Assembly (NCBI RefSeq): GCF_008704555.1
Contig: NZ_CP023702.1
Span: 6,928,001 to 6,992,000, forward strand
DNA length: 64,000 nucleotides
Origin: Streptomyces nitrosporeus
GTDB taxonomy: Bacteria > Actinomycetota > Actinomycetes > Streptomycetales > Streptomycetaceae
Direction: 5' to 3'
The notes under the pieces were generated by a model. The model was given only the letters and a program-made list of their open reading frames with translations. It was not told the origin of the DNA and made no database searches. Position numbers and translations under genes: made by a program. This document shows positions 17,215 through 25,114 of this stretch, piece by piece (the stretch's first letter is position 1; each line of letters opens with the position of its first letter).

Positions 17215-18146
17215 CCGGGCACCCCTCCGCGCCGCCCGGAGCCGCCGCCCCGCCCCGCGCCGTCCCGGGGACCGCCGTCCCGCGGCGCGGACCCGGAGCC
17301 CCCGCCCCCCGCGGCTATGTCTTCGACAACGACAGCCCGCACAGCGCGCACCACCACGACTGCCTCGAACGGGCCCTCGATCCCCTCACCCTGGACCACC
17401 TCACCGCCGCCGGTGTGGCCCCCGGTATGCACTGCCTGGAGATCGGGGCCGGGGCGGGCAGCGTCGCCCACGGTCTGGCCCGGCTCGTCGCACCCGGCGG
17501 CACCGTCACCGCCACCGACGTCAAACCCGGGCTCATCGCACCGGCTCCCGGCCTCACCGTGCTCACCCACGACGTCGTCACCGACCCGCTGCCCGAAGCC
17601 GCCTACGACGTCGTCGTGGCCCGCCTGGTCCTCCAGCACCTGCCCGAGCGGCAGGAGGTGCTGCACCGGCTGCTGCGCGCGCTCAGGCCCGGAGGGCTCC
17701 TCCAGATCGACGAGTTCGACGCCGGCCGGGAACCCTGTCTGCTCGCGCCCACCGAGGACGACGCCCGGCTCTACGAACGGTTCACCACGGCCAGGGCGGA
17801 CCTCATGCGGGCCGCCGGCGGCGACCCGTCCTGGGGCCGCCGGGTGGCGAAGGCCCTGCGCGACACCGGCTTCACGGGGATCGGCATCCGCCCCCACGTC
17901 CTGCTGCGCGCCCCGGGGACACCGGCCCTCGGCCTGCAACTGCACCACCTCGCGCACCTCGCGCCCCGGCTGCTGGACTCCGGCTTCACCCCGGACGAAC
18001 TCGACCGGCTGCGCGCCCTCATGAACCACCCCGGGTTCGCGGCCCTCACCGGTGTCCTCCACTCGGTCCAGGGCCGCCGCCCCGCCCCGGACACGTGGCC
18101 CGGCGGCACCCCGCGAACCGGCACGACCCCTACCGAGACCCCCTGA
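17211..18146 (+). CDS. Class I SAM-dependent methyltransferase
   Basis: A 311-residue Rossmann-fold methyltransferase. A Pro/Ala-rich disordered N-terminus of about 35 residues precedes GYVFDNDSPHSAHHHDCLE. Motif I is CLEIGAGAGSVAHGLA; the ribose-binding acidic residue follows in TATDVKPG. The motif IV region is YDVVVARLVLQHL and the motif V region is RALRPGGLLQIDEFD. The C-terminal part is rich in His and Leu (LQLHHLAHLAPR) and probably forms the substrate lid. Translational coupling upstream (ATGA) and a 6-bp gap to the prenyltransferase gene place it in the same transcript. O-, N- or C-methylation cannot be told apart. Confidence 0.88.
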   Translation: MTGHPSAPPGAAAPPRAVPGTAVPRRGPGAPAPRGYVFDNDSPHSAHHHDCLERALDPLTLDHLTAAGVAPGMHCLEIGAGAGSVAHGLARLVAPGGTVTATDVKPGLIAPAPGLTVLTHDVVTDPLPEAAYDVVVARLVLQHLPERQEVLHRLLRALRPGGLLQIDEFDAGREPCLLAPTEDDARLYERFTTARADLMRAAGGDPSWGRRVAKALRDTGFTGIGIRPHVLLRAPGTPALGLQLHHLAHLAPRLLDSGFTPDELDRLRALMNHPGFAALTGVLHSVQGRRPAPDTWPGGTPRTGTTPTETP

Positions 18147-18152
18147 GGCGAC

Positions 18153-19157
18153 ATGACCGACAGCACGCTCACGACGAGCACCACCACCCCGGACCCCGCG
18201 AGCGGCGCGGACCCGGCCCGCCCGGCGGCCCGTACCGGCAGCAGGATCCGGGTCTACGCCAGGCTCGGCAAACTCGACGTCTACGACTACTACCTGGGCA
18301 CCTTCATCGTGCTGTCCGCCGTGCTGCTGCCCGCCGGGGCACTCACCGCACGCACCGCGGCGCTCCTCGGGGTCTTCCTCGCCGGGCAGATCCTGCTGCT
18401 GATGGCGATGACCGCCTTCGACGACGTCACCGGCTACCGCGACGGCAGCGACATCACCAACTACGGCCCCGACCACCCGCTGCGCAACGTACAGCGCAAG
18501 CCCCTGGTGGCCGGGACGCTGACGGTCCCGCAGGCGCTGCGGTTCGCCTGGGTCTGCGCCGCCGGCGCGGCGCTCCTGTTCGCACTCGCCGCGGCCCTCG
18601 CCCCGCACCGCCCGGCGTGGACGGCGGCCGGCCTGCTCGTCCTGTGGGTGGTGACCCTGCAGTACTCCTACGGCGCCAAGCTCAGCTACCACGGCTTCCA
18701 GGAGGTCTACCTGGTCGCCCTCGGCTTCGCCCTGGTCATCCTCCCGTACGGCATGATCACCGGCCAGGCCACCGGATTCCTCCTGGTCCAGGCCGTCCTC
18801 TTCGGCTTCGGCCCCCTGATGTTCGGGGTCTACTCGAACACCAACGACGTGGAGGGGGACCGGTCGGTGGGCCGCCCCACCGTCGCCGCCCTGACCTCGG
18901 AGCGCGGCAACGCCCTGTTCATCGGCGTGCTCTCCCTCGCGGAGTTCCTGACCATCGCGGTCGCCTGCGCGGTGGGCGTCGCGCCCTGGTGGTTCGTCCT
19001 GCTGATGCTGCCGGCCTCCCTGCTGCGGATGCGCCAGTACCTCCTCGGCTTCCGGCGCGGCGACATCATGCGGGCCCGCCGTACCGGCTTCGCGGTGCAC
19101 CGGCTCGGTGTCGTGCTGATGGTGGCGGGCAACCTCCTGGCGGCGGCGGCCGGGTGA
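18153..19157 (+). CDS. UbiA-family membrane prenyltransferase
   Basis: A 334-residue integral membrane protein with about seven to nine hydrophobic helices after a 30-residue disordered N-terminus. UbiA enzymes transfer an isoprenyl diphosphate to an aromatic or polar acceptor using two Asp-rich Mg2+ sites. The second site is clear (NTNDVEGDRSVGRPT). The first is atypical: MTAFDDVTGYRDGSD in place of NDxxDxxxD. It is the last gene of the rightward arm. Alternatives within UbiA include polyprenyl-phosphate phosphoribosyl transfer and heme or chlorophyll synthases. No prenyl-diphosphate synthase lies nearby, so the lipid donor must come from primary metabolism. Confidence 0.88.
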   Translation: MTDSTLTTSTTTPDPASGADPARPAARTGSRIRVYARLGKLDVYDYYLGTFIVLSAVLLPAGALTARTAALLGVFLAGQILLLMAMTAFDDVTGYRDGSDITNYGPDHPLRNVQRKPLVAGTLTVPQALRFAWVCAAGAALLFALAAALAPHRPAWTAAGLLVLWVVTLQYSYGAKLSYHGFQEVYLVALGFALVILPYGMITGQATGFLLVQAVLFGFGPLMFGVYSNTNDVEGDRSVGRPTVAALTSERGNALFIGVLSLAEFLTIAVACAVGVAPWWFVLLMLPASLLRMRQYLLGFRRGDIMRARRTGFAVHRLGVVLMVAGNLLAAAAG

Positions 19158-19202
19158 CCGCCACGGGCCGGGGCCCCGGGCGGTATCCGTCCGGGACGGC
19201 TT

Positions 19203-20375
19203 CTACGGCAGCGGCAGCCCCGCGTAGTTCATGGCGAGTTCGGCGGCCGCGTGCTTCGATTCCGCGATCCGGTCGAGCTGCGAGATCTGCAGCCGGGTCT
19301 CGAAGCCGCTCTGCTCCGGGTCGGTGTGGAGCGTGGTGGTCATGAAGTACGAGAAGTGCTCGGCCCGCCACACCCGGCGCAGACAGGTGTCGGAGTAGGC
19401 GTCCAGCTGCTCCTTCGACCCGGTTCGCCGCCACTGGATCAGCGCACGGCCCAGCACCACCACGTCCGCGACCGCGAGGTTCAGCCCCTTCGCCCCGGTC
19501 GGCGGCACGATGTGCGCGGCGTCCCCGGCGAGGAAGACCCGCCCGTACCGCATCGGCTCGGTGACCGAACTCCGCATCGGCAGGACGCTCTTGGAGGTGA
19601 TCCGGCCGCGCTCCAGCTTTCCGCCCGGCAGCCCCGAGCGGGCGTCCAGCTCGTCCCAGATCCGTTCGTCCGGCCAGTCGGCCGGGTCCGTTCCGTTGGG
19701 GACCTGGAGGTAGAGCCGGCTGACCTCGGGGGAACGCATGCTGTACAGGGCGAAGCCCCGGGGGGAGTGCGCGTATACCAGCTCCTCGCAGGACGGCGGC
19801 ACATCGGCCATGATCCCGAGCCAGGAATAGGGGTAGACCCGCTCGAAGGTGCGCTGCACGCCCTCGGGCACGGCGGCCCGGACCACCCCGTGGAAACCGT
19901 CGCAGCCGACGACGTAATCACAGGTCAGGGTCTTGTCCTGGCCATCGTGGGTGTAGTGGATCACCGGCCGTCCGGTGTCGGCGCCCTCGACGGCGCGGAC
20001 CCGGGCCTCGAAGTACAGGGCGGCCCCGTCGGCCAGTTGCAGGGCGACGAGGTCCTTGACCACCTCGGTCTGGGCGTAGACCCAGACCTTGCGGCCGCCC
20101 GTCAGGGCCGGGAAGTCGATCCGGTGGCCGCGGCCGTCCCACCGCAGTTCCACCCCGTCGTGGACGAGGCCTTCGGCGTCGAGCCGGGCCGCCGCCCCCG
20201 CCTCGCGCAGCGCGTCGACGGTGGACTGCTCCAGCAGTCCGGCCCGCTGGCGCTGCTCGACGTAGGCGCGGTCCCGGCTCTCCAGGACGACGCAGTCGAC
20301 GCCCGCCCGGTGGAGCATCCGGGACAGCAGCAGCCCGGCCGGGCCCCCGCCGACGATTCCGACAGTGGTGTGCAT
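19203..20375 (-). CDS. pobA: 4-hydroxybenzoate 3-monooxygenase
   Basis: A 390-residue flavoprotein matching the size of PobA (about 390-394). It hydroxylates 4-hydroxybenzoate to protocatechuate with NAD(P)H and O2. Motifs: VGIVGGGPAGLLLSRML at the N-terminus, the CDGFHG motif near residue 160, and GDAAHIVPPTGAKGLNLA near residue 290 (FAD ribityl binding). RQRAGLLEQSTVDALREAG is characteristic of PobA-like hydroxylases. A strong GGAGGAGAG precedes ATG 20375; an in-frame extension to 20555 lacks support. It lies downstream of pcaF in the same orientation, separated by a terminator and its own spacer, so it is probably a separate transcript. Confidence 0.92.
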   Translation of the reverse strand: MHTTVGIVGGGPAGLLLSRMLHRAGVDCVVLESRDRAYVEQRQRAGLLEQSTVDALREAGAAARLDAEGLVHDGVELRWDGRGHRIDFPALTGGRKVWVYAQTEVVKDLVALQLADGAALYFEARVRAVEGADTGRPVIHYTHDGQDKTLTCDYVVGCDGFHGVVRAAVPEGVQRTFERVYPYSWLGIMADVPPSCEELVYAHSPRGFALYSMRSPEVSRLYLQVPNGTDPADWPDERIWDELDARSGLPGGKLERGRITSKSVLPMRSSVTEPMRYGRVFLAGDAAHIVPPTGAKGLNLAVADVVVLGRALIQWRRTGSKEQLDAYSDTCLRRVWRAEHFSYFMTTTLHTDPEQSGFETRLQISQLDRIAESKHAAAELAMNYAGLPLP

Positions 20376-20483
20376 GGTGGTCTCTCCTCCGGAGCGGGCG
20401 CCCCGGCGCGACACGCGGGGCATACGGACGGACCTCGGACGTCCGGGCGCCGCGGACGCACGTCGGCCGAGGTGTGTGTACGG

Positions 20484-20509
20484 GGGCGTACGCCCGGCGA
20501 GGGCGTACG
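20484..20509. promoter_or_regulatory. Candidate pobA operator, GGGCGTACGCCC plus repeated half-site
   Basis: A perfect 12-bp palindrome at 20484-20495 is followed by a second GGGCGTACG copy at 20501-20509, about 110-130 bp upstream of pobA. The position fits an activator site or distal operator. The regulator is unknown, as no pobR-like gene is adjacent. Confidence 0.4.
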
Positions 20510-20520
20510 GGAAGGACGCC

Positions 20521-20562
20521 GGGTGCCGTGCGGCGGCGGAACCGCCACGCCGCACGGCACCC
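20521..20562 (-). terminator. Terminator after pcaF
   Basis: Perfect 15-bp arms (20521-20535 and 20548-20562) closing a 12-nt loop, 21 bp past the pcaF stop. It ends the pcaIJF transcript before pobA. Confidence 0.75.
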
Positions 20563-20582
20563 GGGGGACGAGGCCGGCGGTT

Positions 20583-21797
20583 CTACCGTTCCAGCACCAG
20601 GGCCGAGCCCTGGCCCACGCCGATGCACAGCGTGGCGACACCGGTGCCGGAGCCGGCGGCCTTGAGCTGATGGGCGACCGAACCGGCCAGCCGCGCGCCC
20701 GAGGCGCCCAGCGGATGGCCGATCGCGATCGCACCGCCGCGCGGGTTGAGCACGGCCGGGTCCAGGCCGGGCCACTCGGCGACGCAGCCCAGCACCTGGG
20801 CGGCGAACGCCTCGTTGAGCTCCAGCGTCGTCAGATCGGCGAAGGTCCGCCCGGCCCGGGCCAGCGCCCGGTTGACGGCTTCGACCGGCGCGAGCCCGAA
20901 GTAGTGCGGCTCGTTCGCCGCCACGGCGGACGCGGTGATCCGGGCCAGCGGCTCACGCCCCGTGGCCCGCAGCCCCTCCTCGTCGGCCAGCAGCAGTGCC
21001 GCCGCACCGTCGTTCAGCGGGGAGGAGTTCCCCGCGGTCACGGTGCCGTCCTTCGCGCGGAAGGCCGGGCGCAGCTCGGCCATCGCCTCCAGCGAGGCGT
21101 CCTCGCGGACGCACTCGTCCCGGTCGACGACCAGCGGGCCGCCCTTGCGGCGCGGGACCGTCAGGGGCGCGATCTCCCCCTCGAACAGTCCCGCCGCCCG
21201 TGCGGCCGCCGCCTTGCGGTGCGAGCCGAGGGCGAACTCGTCCTGCTGTTCCCTGCTGATGGAGTGCTTCTCGGCGATCAGTTCGGCGCTCTCCCCGAGC
21301 GGCACCGTCCACTGCGGGTCCATCCGCGGGTTGACCATCCGCCAGCCGAGCGTGGTCGAGTACATCTCGGGGTGCCCGGCCGGGAAGGCCCGGTCGCTCT
21401 TGGGCAGCACATAGGGCGCCCGGGTCATCGACTCGACCCCGCCGGCCACGACCAGCGAGTGGTCGCCCAGGGCCACGGCACGCGCCGCCTGTACCACGGC
21501 CTCCAGCCCGGAGGCGCACAGCCGGTTGACGGTCACACCCGGCACCGAGACCGGCAGGCCCGCCAGGAGCGCGGCCATCCGGCCGACGTTGCGGTTCTCC
21601 TCCCCGGCGCCGTTGGCGTTGCCGAGCACCACGTCGCCGATGCGCGCCGGGTCCAGCCGGGGGGTGCGCTCCAGCAGGGCGCGGATGGCGTGCGCGGCCA
21701 GGTCGTCGGGGCGGACCGAGGCCAGCGCCCCGTTGTACCGGCCGACCGGGGTGCGTACGGCGTCGACGACGTAGACGTCGCGGGTACCGGAACTCAT
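20583..21797 (-). CDS. pcaF: Beta-ketoadipyl-CoA thiolase
   Basis: A 404-residue thiolase cleaving 3-oxoadipyl-CoA to succinyl-CoA and acetyl-CoA, the last step of the beta-ketoadipate pathway. The nucleophile is C94 in NRLCASGLEA; the His is in GGAIAIGHPLGASGAR and the second Cys in CIGVGQGSA. The specific assignment over acetyl-CoA acetyltransferase rests on context: it overlaps pcaJ by 4 bp in an IJF order. GNANGAGEENRNVGRMA is also a segment typical of PcaF/PaaJ-type thiolases. Confidence 0.9.
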   Translation of the reverse strand: MSSGTRDVYVVDAVRTPVGRYNGALASVRPDDLAAHAIRALLERTPRLDPARIGDVVLGNANGAGEENRNVGRMAALLAGLPVSVPGVTVNRLCASGLEAVVQAARAVALGDHSLVVAGGVESMTRAPYVLPKSDRAFPAGHPEMYSTTLGWRMVNPRMDPQWTVPLGESAELIAEKHSISREQQDEFALGSHRKAAAARAAGLFEGEIAPLTVPRRKGGPLVVDRDECVREDASLEAMAELRPAFRAKDGTVTAGNSSPLNDGAAALLLADEEGLRATGREPLARITASAVAANEPHYFGLAPVEAVNRALARAGRTFADLTTLELNEAFAAQVLGCVAEWPGLDPAVLNPRGGAIAIGHPLGASGARLAGSVAHQLKAAGSGTGVATLCIGVGQGSALVLER

Positions 21798-22441
21798 GCG
21801 GGGACTCCTTCACCGAGACGGACGGGGGCGGCCGTCTTCTCCAGGACCTCGGCGGCGCTCACACCGGGGGCGGTCTCGACCAGGAGCAGGCCGTCCCCGG
21901 TCACGTCGAGCACCGCGAGGTCGGTGATGACGCGGTGGACACACGCCTTGCCGGTCAGCGGGAGGGTGCACTCCCCGACGATCTTGGGACCGCCGTCCTT
22001 GGCCGTGTGCGTCATGGTCACGATGACCCGGCGCGCCCCGTGCACCAGGTCCATCGCGCCGCCGATGCCGGTCACCATCTTCCCCGGGACCGCCCAGTTG
22101 GCGAGGTCGCCGCGGGCGGAGACCTGCATGGCGCCGAGGACGGCGGTGTCGATGTGGCCCCCGCGGATCATGCCGAAGGAGAGCGCCGAGTCGAAGAACG
22201 ACGCGCCCGGCCGGACGGTCACCGTCTCCTTGCCGGCGTTGATCAGGTCGGGGTCGACGTCCTCGTCGTAGGGGAAGGGGCCGGTGCCCAGGATGCCGTT
22301 CTCCGACTCCAGGACGACGTTCACCCCCGGGGGCAGGTGGTTGGGGATCAGCGTCGGCAGGCCGATGCCGAGGTTGACGTACTCGCCGTCGCCCAGCTCC
22401 GCCGCGGCCCGCGCGGCCATCTCGTTCCGGTTCCAGGCCAT
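21794..22441 (-). CDS. pcaJ: 3-oxoadipate CoA-transferase, subunit B
   Basis: A 215-residue beta subunit of a class I CoA-transferase, which moves CoA from succinyl-CoA to 3-oxoadipate. The catalytic Glu is E47 in LESENGILG, followed by GAMQVSARGDLANW and GGAMDLVHGARRV. Its first codon shares base 22441 with the end of the subunit A gene. Scot/AtoA subunits look the same by eye; the pcaF neighbour supports the pathway call. Confidence 0.9.
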   Translation of the reverse strand: MAWNRNEMAARAAAELGDGEYVNLGIGLPTLIPNHLPPGVNVVLESENGILGTGPFPYDEDVDPDLINAGKETVTVRPGASFFDSALSFGMIRGGHIDTAVLGAMQVSARGDLANWAVPGKMVTGIGGAMDLVHGARRVIVTMTHTAKDGGPKIVGECTLPLTGKACVHRVITDLAVLDVTGDGLLLVETAPGVSAAEVLEKTAAPVRLGEGVPA

Positions 22442-23211
22442 CAGGCGGTCCTCTCCCGCTCGGTGATCGTCCGCTTCTCGACCTTCTTGTCCGCGGCCTG
22501 CTCAGGCGTCAGGGCGACCACCCGCTGCACGAATATCCCGGGCAGGTGCACCTGGTCGGGGTCGATCGCGCCGGGTTCGACCAGCTCCTCGACCTCCGCG
22601 ACGGTGATCCGGCCGGCCATGGCGGCGAGCGGGTTGAAGTTGCGTGCGGACCTGTTGAAGACCAGATTGCCGTGCCGGTCGCCCTTCGCGGCCCTGACCA
22701 GGGCGAAGTCGGTGCGGATGCTGTGCTCCAGGACGTACTCGGTGCCGTCGAACACGCGCACCTCCTTGGGCGGGGAGGCCACCGCGACCCCTCCCTCGCC
22801 GTCGTAGCGCCAGGGCAGTCCGCCGTCGGCGACCTGGGTGCCCACCCCCGCCGGGGTGTAGAACGCGGGGATCCCGGCGCCGCCGGCCCGCAGCCGCTCG
22901 GCCAGGGTGCCCTGCGGGATCAGTTCCAGCTCCAGTTCGCCGCCGAGGTACTGCCGGGCGAACTCCTGGTTCCCGCCGATGTACGAGCCGGTGACCCGGC
23001 TGATCCGGCCGGCCGAGAGCAGCACCGCCAGGCCCGAGTCCATCGCGCCGCAGTTGTTCGAGACGACCGAGAGACCGCTGACACCGCTCGCGTGCACCGC
23101 GTCGATCAGTACGTTCGGCACACCGCTGAGGCCGAAGCCCCCCACCGCCACCGACGCGCCGTCCCGCACGTCGGCCACGGCCGACGCCGCAGACGCGACC
23201 ACCTTGTCCAT
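22441..23211 (-). CDS. pcaI: 3-oxoadipate CoA-transferase, subunit A
   Basis: About 256 residues. The family glycine-rich motif VAVGGFGLSGVPNVLID sits near the N-terminus, with VVSNNCGAMDSGLAVL and the GGNQEFARQYLGGELELELI substrate region after it. ATG 23211 (MDKVVASAASAV) and ATG 23223 (MDGPMDKVV) are both possible; neither has a good ribosome site, and I prefer 23211 because PcaI proteins usually begin near MDKVV. It leads the pcaIJF operon and is preceded directly by a palindromic operator shared with the divergent IclR gene. Confidence 0.88.
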   Translation of the reverse strand: MDKVVASAASAVADVRDGASVAVGGFGLSGVPNVLIDAVHASGVSGLSVVSNNCGAMDSGLAVLLSAGRISRVTGSYIGGNQEFARQYLGGELELELIPQGTLAERLRAGGAGIPAFYTPAGVGTQVADGGLPWRYDGEGGVAVASPPKEVRVFDGTEYVLEHSIRTDFALVRAAKGDRHGNLVFNRSARNFNPLAAMAGRITVAEVEELVEPGAIDPDQVHLPGIFVQRVVALTPEQAADKKVEKRTITERERTA

Positions 23212-23236
23212 GGGACCGTCCATCCAGTAGTGTTCG

Positions 23237-23260
23237 CGTAGTGAAGTTTCCTTCACTACG
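23237..23260. promoter_or_regulatory. Palindromic operator upstream of pcaI
   Basis: Perfect 10-bp arms (CGTAGTGAAG and CTTCACTACG) flank a TTTC spacer. The site lies 14-26 bp upstream of the two candidate pcaI starts and 150 bp upstream of the divergent IclR-type gene, so that regulator is the natural candidate to bind it. Confidence 0.65.
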
Positions 23261-23410
23261 ATGGTCGGAGTCTGCCGCCGGAACCGGAGCTCTGTCAACG
23301 GCCGCCCCCTGCCCGGCCGCCCGACGGCACCCGCCGGACGGCCCCGGGCGCGCCGGCGGCCCCGCCGCCGTACGGCGCCCGGCCGCACCCCCGCACCCGA
23401 CGGAGAACCG

Positions 23411-25075
23411 ATGCCCCCGACCCCCGACCGGCCCGGCCCGCCGCCCCCCGAGGCGGTGGCGCCCCTGATGCGCGGTATCGCCGTGCTGCGCGGGCTGACC
23501 GACGCGGACGGCACCCTCAGCCTCAGCGAACTCGAACGCGCCACCGGACTCGCCCGCTCCACCGTCGACCGGATCACCTCGACCCTCGCCCGTACGGGAT
23601 ACGTCCGTCTCGAAGGCCGTACGGTCACCCTCGCTCCCCGCCTGATGGAACTGGGCAACGCCTACCTCTCCTCCATCCGCCTGCCCGGACTCCTCGGCGG
23701 CGCGGTCGACGCGCTGGCCGGCGAACTCGACGAGTCCGTGTCCCTGGCCGTCCCCGACGGCACCGGCATCCGCTTCGTGCACCAGGCCACCCGGCGCCGC
23801 GCGATGTCCCTGAGCTTCCGCATCGGAGACCTGCTCCCGGCCGAACGCACCGCCCCCGGAACGCTGTTCGCCGCCGGCTGGGACGAGCGGGAGTGGGCCG
23901 CCTGGCACGCCCGGCGGGCCGCCGACCCGGACGGCACCGGCTACCCGTCCCTGCCCCGGCGCCCCGGCCACGGCGACGACACCTTCGAGGAGCGGGTCTC
24001 CAGGGCGCGGGCCACCGCCCACGCCCTGGACGACCAGCTGATCGAACCCGGCCTGGTCGCGCTCTCGGTACCGGTCCGGGGCCCGGACGGCGCCACGCTC
24101 TGCGCGCTCAGCGTCGTCAGCCACACCAGCCGGCACTCCGCGAAGGCCCTCGGCGAACGCCTGCTGCCCAGGCTCCGCCGGGCGGCCTCGGCCATGGAGG
24201 ACAGGCTCCGCGGCACACCCCCGGCCCGCCCCGCCCTCCCGCCCGGCACCGGCGCCCCGGCCACCCTGGCCGCCGCCTCCAAGCAGGAACTGGGCCGGGA
24301 GTTCATCGAATCACTCGCCCGGGGGCTTTCCGCCGTCACCGCGTTCGACGGCGCGACCGCGCCCCTCACCCTCAGCGACGTCGCCCGGAGCACCGGCCTG
24401 TCCCGGGCCTCCGCCCGCCGCGCCCTGATCACCCTCGAACACCTCGGCTACGTCACCGCCGAGGGCCGTGAACACCGGCTGACCCCACGCGTCCTGGCTC
24501 TCGGCTACCCGCCCCTCTCCCGCACCACCCTGGCGCGGATCGCCGAACCGCACCTCGCCGCGCTCGCCGGGCGGATCCAGGACTCCGCCTCCCTCGCCGT
24601 CCTCGTCGAGGACTCCGTGCAGTACATCGCGCGGGCCGCCACCCACCGCATCATGAACGTCAACATCACCGTCGGCACCCGCTTCCCCGCGTACGCCACC
24701 TCGCTGGGCCGCGTCCTGCTCGCGGACCTGGCGCCCGCCCGGCTCAACACCGTGCTCGCCCACGCCGAACTGCGCCCCCTCGCCCCGCACACCCTCACCC
24801 ACCGCAACGCGCTCGAAGCGGTCCTCGACCGGGTACGGGCCGAGGGCCACGCCCTGGTCGACGAGGAACTCGAAGCGGGCCTGCGGTCGCTCGCCGTGCC
24901 CGTACGCGACCGGGCGGGCACCGTCGTCGCCGCCATCAACGTGGCCATGCACAGCAGCAGCCGCACCGTCGAGGAGTGCCTCGGCCAGGTGCTGCCCCGG
25001 CTCCGGCGGACCGCCGGCGACATCGAGGCCGACCTGCACACCGCTGCCCGCTTCGCCGGGGTGGCGGTGGCCTGA
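23411..25075 (+). CDS. Double-length IclR-family regulator of the pca operon
   Basis: A 554-residue protein containing two complete IclR units in tandem, where the family norm is about 250-280. Unit 1 (about 18-270) has an HTH with LSELERATGLARSTVDRI and an effector domain ending RRAASAMEDRL. Unit 2 (about 295-550) has LSDVARSTGLSRASARRAL and the classical IclR segment FPAYATSLGRVLLADL with DEELEAGLRSLAVPVRD. ATG 23411 has GGAG 5 bases upstream; the frame is open further back, but that part is low-complexity promoter DNA. It is divergent from pcaI and presumably senses an aromatic intermediate. A fused pseudo-dimer would place two HTHs in one chain. Confidence 0.88.
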   Translation: MPPTPDRPGPPPPEAVAPLMRGIAVLRGLTDADGTLSLSELERATGLARSTVDRITSTLARTGYVRLEGRTVTLAPRLMELGNAYLSSIRLPGLLGGAVDALAGELDESVSLAVPDGTGIRFVHQATRRRAMSLSFRIGDLLPAERTAPGTLFAAGWDEREWAAWHARRAADPDGTGYPSLPRRPGHGDDTFEERVSRARATAHALDDQLIEPGLVALSVPVRGPDGATLCALSVVSHTSRHSAKALGERLLPRLRRAASAMEDRLRGTPPARPALPPGTGAPATLAAASKQELGREFIESLARGLSAVTAFDGATAPLTLSDVARSTGLSRASARRALITLEHLGYVTAEGREHRLTPRVLALGYPPLSRTTLARIAEPHLAALAGRIQDSASLAVLVEDSVQYIARAATHRIMNVNITVGTRFPAYATSLGRVLLADLAPARLNTVLAHAELRPLAPHTLTHRNALEAVLDRVRAEGHALVDEELEAGLRSLAVPVRDRAGTVVAAINVAMHSSSRTVEECLGQVLPRLRRTAGDIEADLHTAARFAGVAVA

Positions 25076-25114
25076 CGGGCCGGGAGCCCCGGGCGGGAGG
25101 AGGGCCCGGAGACC

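Noticed and set aside
16791..19100. Long minus-strand frame across the ligase, methyltransferase and UbiA genes
   Set aside because: The plus-strand genes have intact motifs and 4-bp couplings. The antisense frame encodes Gly/Val/Glu-rich low-complexity sequence without domains.
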